From Flavobacteriaceae bacterium (GTDB lineage: Bacteria; Bacteroidota; Bacteroidia; Flavobacteriales; Flavobacteriaceae), in contig JAKMEK010000038.1 of assembly GCA_022425945.1 (NCBI GenBank), positions 1 through 64,000 on the forward strand: 64,000 bases of DNA, written 5' to 3'. The position numbers were made by a program, and so were the translations under genes. Below the pieces are notes generated by a model. The model did no database searches, was not told the DNA's origin, and saw nothing but the letters and a program-made list of their open reading frames with translations. Shown piece after piece: positions 54,023 through 63,913 of the stretch. Each line of letters begins with the position of its first letter. The first letter of the stretch is position 1.

Positions 54023-54067
54023 TATTTAGCGTTTACTATGGGGGTAAATAAAGTCAAATTTTTACGG

Positions 54068-54075
54068 TATTTTTG
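54068..54075 (+). promoter_or_regulatory. putative -7 box TATTTTTG for aroQ, possible leaderless start
   Basis: TAnnTTTG, 4 nt before ATG 54080. Confidence 0.55.
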
Positions 54076-54079
54076 TTTT

Positions 54080-54499
54080 ATGAAAATTAGTATAATCAAC
54101 GGACCGAATTTAAACCTCCTTGGTACCCGTGAACCGGGAATCTATGGAAAACAATCTTTTGTAGAATATCTTGAAGTGCTCAAGCAGCAATATCCAGCCA
54201 TTAGTTTCGACTATTTTCAATCGAATATTGAAGGGGAATTGATTGACGAATTGCACCGCGTAGGTTTTAGTTCTGATGGAATTATTTTAAATGCCGCTGC
54301 CTATACCCATACTTCTGTAGGACTAGGGGATGCCATCAAGGCAATTGATACAAATGTTATTGAAGTGCATATTTCCAATACTTTCTCTCGTGAAGATTTT
54401 AGGCATACCTCTTATATAACCCCCAATGCGAAAGGCTTAATTCTAGGCTTTGGCTTGGCTTCCTATCGTTTGGCTGTAGAAAGTTTTTTGCTTGATTAA
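54080..54499 (+). CDS. aroQ: type II 3-dehydroquinate dehydratase
   Basis: IINGPNLNLLGTREPGIYG, EVHISNTFSREDFRHTSYI; ATG at 54080. Confidence 0.96.
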   Translation: MKISIINGPNLNLLGTREPGIYGKQSFVEYLEVLKQQYPAISFDYFQSNIEGELIDELHRVGFSSDGIILNAAAYTHTSVGLGDAIKAIDTNVIEVHISNTFSREDFRHTSYITPNAKGLILGFGLASYRLAVESFLLD

Positions 54500-54504
54500 G
54501 GAGC

Positions 54505-54732
54505 TTATTGTTTTTTAATGATTCGTTGAATCAATGCGATTACGGATCCAAGGAATATTCCCATCCCCCCAAAGAGTATGGGCATTCCCCATAATGCATT
54601 TAGAGCCAAGTAACTTCCGCTATTGATTCCGGTGTGATAGTAGTCACTGATAAATCCTCCAACGGCATATAGAAACCCTAGGACAAAACCAATGACTGTG
54701 CCTATTATACCGAAATGCTTAATTGTTTTCAT
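54505..54732 (-). CDS. small two-TM membrane protein
   Basis: hydrophobic segments separated by a polar loop. Confidence 0.5.
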   Translation of the reverse strand: MKTIKHFGIIGTVIGFVLGFLYAVGGFISDYYHTGINSGSYLALNALWGMPILFGGMGIFLGSVIALIQRIIKKQ

Positions 54733-54752
54733 GTTAAATGCTACACTAAGGT

Positions 54753-55610
54753 TTATTGTTTTTTTAAAAAAGCACCTATTGTTTCGGCCACAGCTTGGGG
54801 TTGTTCATCACAAATAAAATGACCTCCATCTAAATAAGTGATATTCACTGGATGTACAAAAGCGGTTTCTACCTCCTCCAAGAATTCAGGAATAACTACA
54901 CGGTCCAATTCCCCGTGAATAATGTGACTCGGAACTTCGATTTTTTTGTTACTGTAATTACTCCACCTTGCTCGGTCGATTGGCATACTGCGATAAAAAT
55001 TCGCTCCCGTTGTTATGGTTAAGGGTTTTTTATAGCAACGAATGTATTCCAGTAGTGCCTCTTCCGGAATGTCCTTTTTAATTCCTTTGCAAAAGAAACG
55101 TACCCATACTTCTTCTTTTCCTTCTAGCAATTCCTCTGGAAACTTGGGAATGTTCTGAAAAAATTGGTACCAAGAGGAGCGGAACATATTTTTGCCCAAT
55201 GTTTGGGCAGCTGTTTTCTTTCCAGAACCATGGTTGATGATCATCATATTGATTAAAATCAATTTGAGTATAGGTTTTGGTTGCATAAGTGCCATTTCTT
55301 GCACTACCGCTGACCCCCAATCATGTCCACCTAAATTAAATTCATCAATGTTGAGTGCTGCAGCAATGGCAAAAATGTCAAGCCCTAATTGATCTTTTGA
55401 ATAGGCATCGATAGCAAGCGTTCGCTCACTATCTCCCAAACCGCGTAGGTCAGGCGCAATAATGTGATAAGCGGGTAGATGTTGGGCGATTTCATTCCAG
55501 CAGTAACTGTTTTGCGGCCAGCCATGGACCAAAATTAATGTTGGATTCCCGACGGTACCATAGCTTCGGTAGACAAATGTTCCTCTAGGGGTGACGATTT
55601 CTTTCTTCAT
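54753..55610 (-). CDS. alpha/beta hydrolase (epoxide hydrolase/haloalkane dehalogenase-like)
   Basis: LVHGWPQNSYCWNEI, GGHDWGSAVVQEMAL nucleophile-Asp elbow. Confidence 0.85.
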   Translation of the reverse strand: MKKEIVTPRGTFVYRSYGTVGNPTLILVHGWPQNSYCWNEIAQHLPAYHIIAPDLRGLGDSERTLAIDAYSKDQLGLDIFAIAAALNIDEFNLGGHDWGSAVVQEMALMQPKPILKLILINMMIINHGSGKKTAAQTLGKNMFRSSWYQFFQNIPKFPEELLEGKEEVWVRFFCKGIKKDIPEEALLEYIRCYKKPLTITTGANFYRSMPIDRARWSNYSNKKIEVPSHIIHGELDRVVIPEFLEEVETAFVHPVNITYLDGGHFICDEQPQAVAETIGAFLKKQ

Positions 55611-56074
55611 CTAAGGCTTGTTTTAGGCATGGGAAAGGGTTCTTTAAAGGTAAAAACTTCTTTTGATGGACCGTTTTCTTGCAGCTGAATGATTTTTCTC
55701 TTGGCATCGGAGGGTGAAGGGTATTGACCCATTGGAATCCACCACAAGGCATAATGAAATCCTGCGATGTGCTTAAACCACTCTTTTCTGCGTTTCATGA
55801 TTTCAGCATGCATACTTTGGTATACGTATTTTTTTAATCCCTCCACAGATTTCCATACAGAAATGGTGACTAGCAGTGAATTGACATCCATAGAATGTTT
55901 TGGCAAGCTAAAATCTACATCTCCTTTAAGGCGCCAAATAAAGTTTTCATCCTTTTCGGCTAGTTCATTTAATCGATCAATATTTGCGACAAAATCAGCC
56001 ATAATAGGATCGTTGATGTCCTTGGCATTCATTCTAGCAATGTTGACCTGTGCAAGTTGATGTTTTTGTCTCAT
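55607..56074 (-). CDS. DUF3291-like protein
   Basis: HQLAQVNIARMNAKDINDPIMADFVANIDRLNELAE; 4-nt overlaps with both neighbours. Confidence 0.75.
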   Translation of the reverse strand: MRQKHQLAQVNIARMNAKDINDPIMADFVANIDRLNELAEKDENFIWRLKGDVDFSLPKHSMDVNSLLVTISVWKSVEGLKKYVYQSMHAEIMKRRKEWFKHIAGFHYALWWIPMGQYPSPSDAKRKIIQLQENGPSKEVFTFKEPFPMPKTSLR

Positions 56075-56439
56075 GCCTTTGCGTGGAGTCCAATTTTATT
56101 TCCTTCTGTATCCATAATATGTGCCATGAATCCGTTGGGTCCTAAAGCTGTTTTTGGGAGGACTACCGCACCGCCAATGCCTTCAATTTTATCCAAGCTT
56201 GTTTGTAGGTCTTCTCCAGTAGACAGATAAATGATCGTTCCCTCGGCTGAGGGTGTGTAGTGAGGTCCCTGCATCAGGCAAGCCCCACTTTGGTTTTCAG
56301 CGGTATGGGGGAAGAAGGCAGTTTTCATACCCATGGCTTCCATGACCTTCATTTCAATGGATAAAAGTTGGTTGTAAAAAACTACTGCTCGTTCAATGTT
56401 TTCGGTGGGAATTTCTACCCAGTGGATGGTGTTTTGCAT
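56071..56439 (-). CDS. VOC (glyoxalase-fold) protein
   Basis: HWVEIPTENIERAVVFYNQLLSIEM...MDTEGNKIGLH. Confidence 0.85.
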   Translation of the reverse strand: MQNTIHWVEIPTENIERAVVFYNQLLSIEMKVMEAMGMKTAFFPHTAENQSGACLMQGPHYTPSAEGTIIYLSTGEDLQTSLDKIEGIGGAVVLPKTALGPNGFMAHIMDTEGNKIGLHAKA

Positions 56440-56450
56440 AAGATTTGGAT

Positions 56451-58961
56451 TTATTCGCTCAAGTTAACAATTATTCCTTCTTTTGGCGAACGGCTCCCTT
56501 TACACACTTCTGGATGAATTTTTGCTAGGGCTTCAAGTCCCTGAATTTCATTAAAATCGATCCATTGTCTTGTCTTTGCTGCTGCCACTAGCATAAATGC
56601 ATTGACCTTTTGATCGAAGCTTACCGGTCCCCAATCTTTGAAACGCTTTTCAATGTGCGAAGGCGCGAAGAAAAATTTACTTCGCTCATTAATGATCCCA
56701 TCCTTTGGATTGGTCTTGGCCCAATGCGTTAGACCGACTTTAAGGGTGAATTGCATTTTATCTCCCAGAAGTTGATGCAATTCGGCTAGGAGTTCATTAT
56801 TCCCCGACATATCCACGATGACTGTTGGAATGTCGTGGTCAATCTGATTCAACTTTGTGTAGTTGAGTACATCATCCCATAAAGACAGTTTTTTAACCGT
56901 TTCTTCATTGCGTTGAGAGGTTAAACCAATCGACTTGGGTGCCTTAGGATCGGCTTCTAGCGCATACCCTAATCCAATGCTTGTTTTGCTTGAAGCACTC
57001 AATACAATGATTTGCTCTGCTCCATGCCAATTGTTTTCCTGTAAACTATCCCAAAGACAAAAGGATGTTAGGTAAAGAGGGAACAAGAGCGCACGCTCTT
57101 TGTCAAATGCTTTGTTGTAACCAGTTTCGTTGAGCACTCTACGGTAGAGGTTGTATCCCATGGGTAAAGTTGCCCGATGGGCAGAACCCTCAAAAAAGCG
57201 TTCATCCTGCACTTTAATGGGTTTCATTTTAAGGTGGGAAGCAGGAGGGAAGTAACCGTAAATGCGATCCCCAAGCGGGATTTCATCGGATTTGGTAGCG
57301 ACAACACTTGCAAATCCCCATACAGGGATCACCCCCATACCTTCGCATTTGTCTCCAACTGCAGGAAAGAATTCCCAATAGCGAATAATATCTCCAGTGG
57401 CAGCATAGGTGATGTTGTTTGCAGTATAAGCAAACTGCTCAATTTTCACTAAAACTTCACCTTCCTCCAAAACAAGATTTGCAGGGGGGATTTCTGCCAA
57501 TTGATGTTTGAAGAATAATTTTTTATCAACTTGAAATTGTGGGTGTTTCATAGGGGGATTTTCTTTTGTATCGAGTTCTTGAATGAGCTGTTGTAGTTTC
57601 ATCATGGCCGGAAGCGCATTGTTTTTTAGCCGAGAAAGAATCTCATTTTTTACGGCATCAGTACGGTCAGCTCCTCTAACCAATTGACTAAATCCATCCA
57701 AACGATTTTCTGTCATCCATTGCCGCAGGGGTTTGTCACTTGACCAATTTAATTGGTTCATCATTGTAGCAGCCAATCCGCGCAACCAATCGGTATCCCG
57801 ATCGGGGAGAGGCACAACACCACATAGCGCATTTTTCTCTTTATCTGTATTGTAATTCACTTCTACGTGGGCGATAAAAGCAGCACTAAAGGCAGGTTGA
57901 TATGAGCGTACAGTTTGGGGAATGATGACCTTTTCTTGAAAGATAGGGATGTTGTCAATTTCTTTTGAAATGGGGGTGGCAGAGCAATCGACAAAGTGGG
58001 TGTTTTGGGGTAATTCATGCTTGCCGTCATGGAGGCTAAGTGTTGTTTTACTGATGTGCTGAACTCTCCCTTTACGGATGATATTCTTGATTTTCCGCAA
58101 TTCTTTTAACTCTTCTAAACTTACGGTGGCCCCATGGAATTGACTAGGTTTTACGGCCTTGTCTAGGCGCATTAGCACTCCTTTTTCTTCTAGGCGATCG
58201 AAGAGATCTTCAAGGGAATTGGCTTTTGCCAAAGCTTCAAACTGATTGGCCTGATTCCCAATACTGGAGGAGAAGAAAGGCTCGGTATTTTGAGCGGTAG
58301 CCCTATCGATAACCCAACTATCTCGTGAAATAGCCCAGCTTATGTTATGCGCAGGAATATTGTTTTCTAGCAAGTATAGAATGGCATCCATCCCAGTTTT
58401 CCCTCCACCAATAACGCAGTAATGATCTGGTCCTTCCAAGAACTGTGGTAGTTCGTTGATGGGCTGAAAAGAAACATTTTCTTCTCGACTAAAGTTGGGG
58501 GTGTGGGTAGAAGGCACCTTAGTGGTTAGATGCGTTGCGTTGACTAATTTTTTTTGAACTGCTACCTGAAATTCTTCTCCTGTCGTTAGCGATCGAAAGC
58601 GATGGTCTCCTAAGTATTCACAATTAGGGAAATATTGAACTCGACCAGAGGCCAAGAATTGTTCATGCATTACTGCAGAATAGTAGTCCATTATCTCCGT
58701 CAAAGAAGATAGGTTACCGTACCCTTTGTTGAGTCCTTTATCGTCGATCTTACCATTACTCAATTCTTTTGAACTTACCCCATAAAAAGCCGCAGGTTGG
58801 TGCAGGCGAACAAAGGGGTATGCATGGTTCCAATGCCCCCCTGGCTTTGGGTATTTATCAATTATAATCAGGGTGGCATTGCTTTCTTCTACGAGGATGT
58901 CAGCAAAGGCCATTCCGATGGCTCCACTCCCGACAATCAGATAGTCTGTGGTTAGTTTCAT
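56451..58961 (-). CDS. fusion of FAD/NAD(P)-binding flavoprotein and DUF2855-like domain
   Basis: LIVGSGAIGMAFADIL and CVIGGGKTGMDAIL dinucleotide-binding motifs; C-terminal VKIEQFAYTANNITYAATGDIIRYWEFFPA. Confidence 0.78.
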   Translation of the reverse strand: MKLTTDYLIVGSGAIGMAFADILVEESNATLIIIDKYPKPGGHWNHAYPFVRLHQPAAFYGVSSKELSNGKIDDKGLNKGYGNLSSLTEIMDYYSAVMHEQFLASGRVQYFPNCEYLGDHRFRSLTTGEEFQVAVQKKLVNATHLTTKVPSTHTPNFSREENVSFQPINELPQFLEGPDHYCVIGGGKTGMDAILYLLENNIPAHNISWAISRDSWVIDRATAQNTEPFFSSSIGNQANQFEALAKANSLEDLFDRLEEKGVLMRLDKAVKPSQFHGATVSLEELKELRKIKNIIRKGRVQHISKTTLSLHDGKHELPQNTHFVDCSATPISKEIDNIPIFQEKVIIPQTVRSYQPAFSAAFIAHVEVNYNTDKEKNALCGVVPLPDRDTDWLRGLAATMMNQLNWSSDKPLRQWMTENRLDGFSQLVRGADRTDAVKNEILSRLKNNALPAMMKLQQLIQELDTKENPPMKHPQFQVDKKLFFKHQLAEIPPANLVLEEGEVLVKIEQFAYTANNITYAATGDIIRYWEFFPAVGDKCEGMGVIPVWGFASVVATKSDEIPLGDRIYGYFPPASHLKMKPIKVQDERFFEGSAHRATLPMGYNLYRRVLNETGYNKAFDKERALLFPLYLTSFCLWDSLQENNWHGAEQIIVLSASSKTSIGLGYALEADPKAPKSIGLTSQRNEETVKKLSLWDDVLNYTKLNQIDHDIPTVIVDMSGNNELLAELHQLLGDKMQFTLKVGLTHWAKTNPKDGIINERSKFFFAPSHIEKRFKDWGPVSFDQKVNAFMLVAAAKTRQWIDFNEIQGLEALAKIHPEVCKGSRSPKEGIIVNLSE

Positions 58962-58993
58962 ACCTTCAAGATAGAGAAATTTGTCCCTAGAAC

Positions 58994-60175
58994 TTATCCC
59001 TTCACAGTGATTTTTTTGAACTGTACAGCAGCCAACAACCCAATGATTGAAAAGCCCCCCAATAGCATAAAGACATGTTGGTGTCCCTGGATCCCTGGAT
59101 TGGAATCAAGTAGGTAGCCCATGAGGGGTCCCATGAAAATATCTGGGGTGTATCCAATGAGTGAAATTACTCCCACCGCCGTTCCTGTAATCGCATAAGG
59201 AATATGTCCTTCTTGTATGGCAGCAAAATACAAAGAGCGCAAGCCGTAAGTTCCAATTCCTGTAATGATGACTGAAAAAATAAAAAATCCACTCAATGGG
59301 GCAGCGACCCATCCGGATGAAAACAAGAGGGTGCCCAAAAATAAAACAAAGAAACCTCGAATAAGCCATGTTGCACTATTGCTGCGATCGGCAAAGTAGC
59401 CAACACTTATGCAAACAATAGGGCGAATGTACATTTGATATGAACCTACTTTGGCGGCATCTACCTCATTAAATTCCATCACATCAACCGCATAGAGGGA
59501 TAGGATGTCGGTGACCTTGTAGCCTACATAAGCACAAAGTACCATCAGAATCAATAGTAAAACGGCTGGATACTGAACAACCGTTTTGATGTTTTGCCAT
59601 GCATTTGCTTGACTTCTGCGCTCTTCATTGGATGTATTATCATCCTCTTGAGTTAAACAAAAGAAAACGACAACACCCACGAATGCAACCAAGGCAGAAG
59701 TGACATAAATCACTGTCTGGAAAGCCATTTGGCGTTCTTCGAACGAGGCATCGCTTACTTCTTTGGGCAATAACAGAGCGAAGATGAATACCCCTGTAGC
59801 ACCTATTGAAGCGGCAACAATTCCTCTTCCTCCTTCTAAAAACCCGAAGGCTTTTCCTTGTTGTTTTTCACCACCCCAATTCCGGGTGGCTTTAATCATG
59901 GCTGCCCAAAATAGAAAAATCGTCGAAAATCCCCAATAACCAAAGAGAACTTGCAAAACAGTATAACTGGGAAAATTGGCCAATACCAAGCCACCGGCTG
60001 CCGTCAAAATAAGTGCTGATGCCATTAATTTCCGAGGTGAAAATTGATCAGCGAGCGCACCACCGTATAAATACGATAGGAAAGCAATGATTCCATAGGT
60101 GGTAAAAAGTGATCCCAACTGAAAATTGGTCAATTCAAAAACAGCCAAAAAGGTAGGCCGAAAAATACGCGCCAA
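58994..60175 (-). CDS. MFS transporter; N-terminus likely extends upstream of the track's TTG
   Basis: twelve-TM-like hydrophobicity; same-frame upstream codons read KRASIFRIILLIFAGESVFLLPFV, a TM helix. Confidence 0.8.
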   Translation of the reverse strand: MARIFRPTFLAVFELTNFQLGSLFTTYGIIAFLSYLYGGALADQFSPRKLMASALILTAAGGLVLANFPSYTVLQVLFGYWGFSTIFLFWAAMIKATRNWGGEKQQGKAFGFLEGGRGIVAASIGATGVFIFALLLPKEVSDASFEERQMAFQTVIYVTSALVAFVGVVVFFCLTQEDDNTSNEERRSQANAWQNIKTVVQYPAVLLLILMVLCAYVGYKVTDILSLYAVDVMEFNEVDAAKVGSYQMYIRPIVCISVGYFADRSNSATWLIRGFFVLFLGTLLFSSGWVAAPLSGFFIFSVIITGIGTYGLRSLYFAAIQEGHIPYAITGTAVGVISLIGYTPDIFMGPLMGYLLDSNPGIQGHQHVFMLLGGFSIIGLLAAVQFKKITVKG

Positions 60176-60330
60176 AACAAATGGAAGTAAAAAGACCGAT
60201 TCACCAGCGAAGATGAGGAGAATGATTCTGAAAATGGAGGCCCTTTTGTTGGATGAAGTTGAGATATTGATGCAGCTTTAAAGATGAAACATTGCAGTGA
60301 ATTTAAGGTAAATTATCTGAAAGGAAGAAG

Positions 60331-60813
60331 CTAGCTACCTTGGCAATTAGGATTGTCGATGCGCATTGCGATTAAATCGGAGCGAAAGCCTACTTTTTCG
60401 TAGGCTCTAATGGCACTTTTGTTTTCTGCAAAGACTTCAAGTTGCACCTCGGTTAAATTACGTTCAGCAGCCCATTGCATCAGTTGATTAATGATCAATT
60501 GATTGATTCCATTCCCGCGAAAAGCTGGAAGGGTATACATAAAGCCTAAGTAGGCAAAATGAGTTGTTTTTTTGTAGTGGGCGGATTGCTTTACAAGCGC
60601 ATAACCAGAGGCAATTATCGTATCATCTACGGTAGCAACCAAAACACAAATCTCAGGATCTTGAATGTATGCTTCAATATTGTAGTAGCTAATTTCTCCT
60701 TCTTTGATGGTTGGGGTTAAAGGGCGCTCATAGGCAATTAAGGCTTGTTCAAAGGCTAGCAAGGTAGGGAGGTCATCTATATGGGCTTCGCGTATGCGAG
60801 GATTCTTATTCAT
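60331..60813 (-). CDS. GNAT-family N-acetyltransferase
   Basis: [32 protein letters not shown]. Confidence 0.87.
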   Translation of the reverse strand: MNKNPRIREAHIDDLPTLLAFEQALIAYERPLTPTIKEGEISYYNIEAYIQDPEICVLVATVDDTIIASGYALVKQSAHYKKTTHFAYLGFMYTLPAFRGNGINQLIINQLMQWAAERNLTEVQLEVFAENKSAIRAYEKVGFRSDLIAMRIDNPNCQGS

Positions 60814-62435
60814 CTATTGTTGTTTTTTAAGATCATTTCAGCGGCTTTTTCGGCGATCATGTATACAGGAGCATTGGTGTTTCCAGAAACAATTTTAGGC
60901 ATGATAGAAGCATCAACCACCCGAAGGTTTTCAACGCCATGCACCTTCAGTTGTGGATCCACCACTGCCGCATCGTCTATTCCCATTTTACAGCTACCCA
61001 CTGGGTGATAAACGGTCTCTAAGGTCTTTTTAATGTGTTCAATGAGTTCGTTGTCATCTGTTCTGTTGTGCGGTAATCCGTGTGCTTTGGTGTGCTTTTT
61101 AAGTCCTGCTTGCTCCATGATGTCAAAGACCAATTTGCCACCTTTGACCAATTGGTCTAAATCTTCTTGCTCTTCCAAGAAATTGGGCTGAATTACTGGG
61201 GCTTCCTTTGGATTTGCGGAGGCAATGCCTACCGTTCCTCTACTTTTGGGATGCAATAAGGTGGGGAGTATGGTAAATCCGTCTGTTCGGGGATATTTAT
61301 CTATATCATAGGCATCATAGCCGTATTGATTTCCTACCCACATAGGAGAGAAGTGGAGTTGGAAGTTGACTTTTCCCCCTTTTTGATCTAGGTCAAAAAA
61401 GGCCATTCCTTCCAGTGGGCCACTACAGAAAACTCCTTTTCGGTGGATAAAATAGTTCCAGGCAGCTTTGAGTTGTTGTAAAGGAGAAATATAGTGGTTA
61501 ATGCCTTCTTGTGTTTTGGCTTGCCCACATATGGGGTAAAACAAATGGTCTTGTAGGTTTTTCCCTACTCCTTTTAACTCATGTAAACATTCAATACCAT
61601 GTTTATTTAGTGCTGCAGCTTCTCCAATTCCCGATAACATTAGGAGTTGTGGAGAATGAAAAGCACCCGCAGAGAGAATTACTTCCTTGTGTGCGTAAAC
61701 GGTTAGGGTTTCATCGCCAAGCATGTAGTGAACCCCTACAGCCTTTTTGTTGTTTAAGATGATTTTTTCTACCTGAGCATGAGGAATCGCAGTCAGGTTG
61801 GAGCGATTTAAAACGGGCTTCAAGAAGGCCACAGCACCACTCGCTCGTTTCCCTTTTTTTATGGTGCTCTGAACAAGGCTCGCCCCTGTTTGTTTTGCTC
61901 CGTTATAATCGGTGTTTGTGGGTATACCAACTGCCGCACAGGCATTGAGGAATCCGTCTACGAATGGAGATTTGAATTGAGTGGGAAGTGTTACCCCAAG
62001 TTCACCCCTTGAACCGTGGTACCCCTCATCCATTTGCTCGATTTGTGCGTTGTTCTCAGCACGTATAAAGTAGGGGAGTATGTCTTTGTAGCCCCAACCA
62101 ATATTGCCCATTGCTTCCCAGCCGTCATAATCGGCAGCATTTCCGCGCACATAGGCCATGGCGTTTGTAGAACTGCTTCCGCCGAGGGTTTTTCCACGGG
62201 GGAGGTATATTTTTCTCCCTAAAACATGGGGTTGTTCTTCCGTCCAAAAGCCCCAGTCTTCTTTGCTCTTATGAACTTTTGTATAAGCGCCCGGGATGTG
62301 AATGTTCTTGTTTTTGTCTGGTCCACCAGCTTCTAGGACCAAGACTCTGTTTTTTGGATCTTTAGACAGTCGGTTGGCAAGTACACAACCCGCCGAACCA
62401 GCCCCAACAATGATGTAATCGTAAAATTGTCCCAT
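60810..62435 (-). CDS. GMC-family FAD oxidoreductase (choline dehydrogenase-like)
   Basis: [48 protein letters not shown]. Confidence 0.93.
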   Translation of the reverse strand: MGQFYDYIIVGAGSAGCVLANRLSKDPKNRVLVLEAGGPDKNKNIHIPGAYTKVHKSKEDWGFWTEEQPHVLGRKIYLPRGKTLGGSSSTNAMAYVRGNAADYDGWEAMGNIGWGYKDILPYFIRAENNAQIEQMDEGYHGSRGELGVTLPTQFKSPFVDGFLNACAAVGIPTNTDYNGAKQTGASLVQSTIKKGKRASGAVAFLKPVLNRSNLTAIPHAQVEKIILNNKKAVGVHYMLGDETLTVYAHKEVILSAGAFHSPQLLMLSGIGEAAALNKHGIECLHELKGVGKNLQDHLFYPICGQAKTQEGINHYISPLQQLKAAWNYFIHRKGVFCSGPLEGMAFFDLDQKGGKVNFQLHFSPMWVGNQYGYDAYDIDKYPRTDGFTILPTLLHPKSRGTVGIASANPKEAPVIQPNFLEEQEDLDQLVKGGKLVFDIMEQAGLKKHTKAHGLPHNRTDDNELIEHIKKTLETVYHPVGSCKMGIDDAAVVDPQLKVHGVENLRVVDASIMPKIVSGNTNAPVYMIAEKAAEMILKNNNR

Positions 62436-62587
62436 AACCGTGTATTTTTTTTAAATGAAATGGGGGCAGAAATCGATACCATTGAGGGTATGCTTCTTTT
62501 CTAAAAATAAGCTTTTATTTATTAGTAGTTCAATTTCCCACAAGATACTTTGTGTATGTCTACTTCTTGACACCACCTTCCTCGGTC

Positions 62588-63505
62588 TTATTTTGACTTG
62601 GGGAAACCCGGAAAAAAGATGTTGACCTTTTCTGTATAAGCCTTGTAATCAGGTCTTTTTTGTAAGGAGTAATATTCTGCAGGTTTAGCGCCTGTAAGGT
62701 GGACCAAACTCATGTACATTAGATAGGATACAAAGAGAAGTCCCAGCCCGAGTAATCCCCAAACAAGAACATGCTCACTCTCTTGAAGACTCAGCCAAGA
62801 GGGAAGAGCCATTAAAATAAGAGCATTCCACACCATCCACTCGGCAAAGTAATTGGGATGTCTAGAGTAACCCCAGAGTCCAACTGTGCAGACTTTATTG
62901 CGTTGCTGTTCCTTTTTCATTTTTCGAAGGAAAGCCAACTTTTGTTGATCAGCAATGGATTCAAATACAAATGCAGCAATCCAGAGTAATAGTCCCCCAA
63001 GTTCAACCAATGAAAAGGAGGAACTAGGGTTGGTTCCCATGATAAAAGCGGGGAAGGAGAGAAATGTGGCATTTGCCAGCCCCTGCACCATAGCATCTAC
63101 TTGCATGGCCAATTGGGTGTTGGTTTTGCCATGGCGTTCCCAACGTAATCGTTGATAGCGGTAGCGGGGTAATTCTTGTTGAAGGTATCCTTTTCGCCAC
63201 AATTGAATGGCGCCAAAACCCATACGCCCACCCATGAAGATATACATTAGTCCAACACCCCAAATTCGCCAGCTAAAGCCTGGGCTTAATGCGATGGTGG
63301 TTATTCCTATACAGACCAAACCCCAAGGCCACCCTATGTCTACAAACGATAGTTTTTCTGTTTTCCAAATAGGATAGAAGACGACCGCTCCAAAGAGGAG
63401 TAATTGAATGCAACCATTGATCCATCCAATGTTAAACAAGTTGGAGGAGCAGGCGAGGAGGAGACAGCCGAATAGGAAAGGAAAGAGTGGTTTGCTGTAG
63501 TTCAT
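62588..63505 (-). CDS. DUF1295/steroid 5-alpha-reductase-like membrane protein
   Basis: VCTVGLWGYSRHPNYFAEWMVW. Confidence 0.85.
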   Translation of the reverse strand: MNYSKPLFPFLFGCLLLACSSNLFNIGWINGCIQLLLFGAVVFYPIWKTEKLSFVDIGWPWGLVCIGITTIALSPGFSWRIWGVGLMYIFMGGRMGFGAIQLWRKGYLQQELPRYRYQRLRWERHGKTNTQLAMQVDAMVQGLANATFLSFPAFIMGTNPSSSFSLVELGGLLLWIAAFVFESIADQQKLAFLRKMKKEQQRNKVCTVGLWGYSRHPNYFAEWMVWNALILMALPSWLSLQESEHVLVWGLLGLGLLFVSYLMYMSLVHLTGAKPAEYYSLQKRPDYKAYTEKVNIFFPGFPKSK

Positions 63506-63513
63506 GGGTCGAA

Positions 63514-63672
63514 TTATTTTTGTTTTTTATTGCTCATTGTAGCGCCAAATCCAGCACCAAGGGCCACACCTACCGCTACCCAAACGCCCATATTGTCTGT
63601 TGAAGACCCAATGGCAGTTCCTATGGCCACACCAAAAGCGATGCCTAAAGCAATGTTGTTTTCTTTTTTCAT
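63514..63672 (-). CDS. 52-aa glycine-zipper-like small membrane protein
   Basis: hand-translated: MKKENNIALGIAFGVAIGTAIGSSTDNMGVWVAVGVALGAGFGATMSNKKQK; below the 60-aa track cutoff. Confidence 0.65.
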   Translation of the reverse strand: MKKENNIALGIAFGVAIGTAIGSSTDNMGVWVAVGVALGAGFGATMSNKKQK

Positions 63673-63673
63673 G

Positions 63674-63913
63674 TTACTTTTTGTTGTTGATTAGTCGAAG
63701 ATAGAGCCGTTCCACCTTGTCTCTTGCCCAAGGTGTTCTTCTCAAAAAGCGAAGACTTGACTTTATGGAGGGGTCATTCTTAAAACAATTGATATTGATC
63801 TTTTCTGCTAAACCATCCCATCCATAGTGTTGGTGTAATGCGTCCAAAATGTCCGCCAATTTAATCCCATGCATGGGATTGTTGATTTGTTTTGGAGGAT
63901 GTTCTTTGGCCAT
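63674..63913 (-). CDS. VF530-like small DNA-binding protein
   Basis: [57 protein letters not shown]. Confidence 0.8.
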   Translation of the reverse strand: MAKEHPPKQINNPMHGIKLADILDALHQHYGWDGLAEKININCFKNDPSIKSSLRFLRRTPWARDKVERLYLRLINNKK

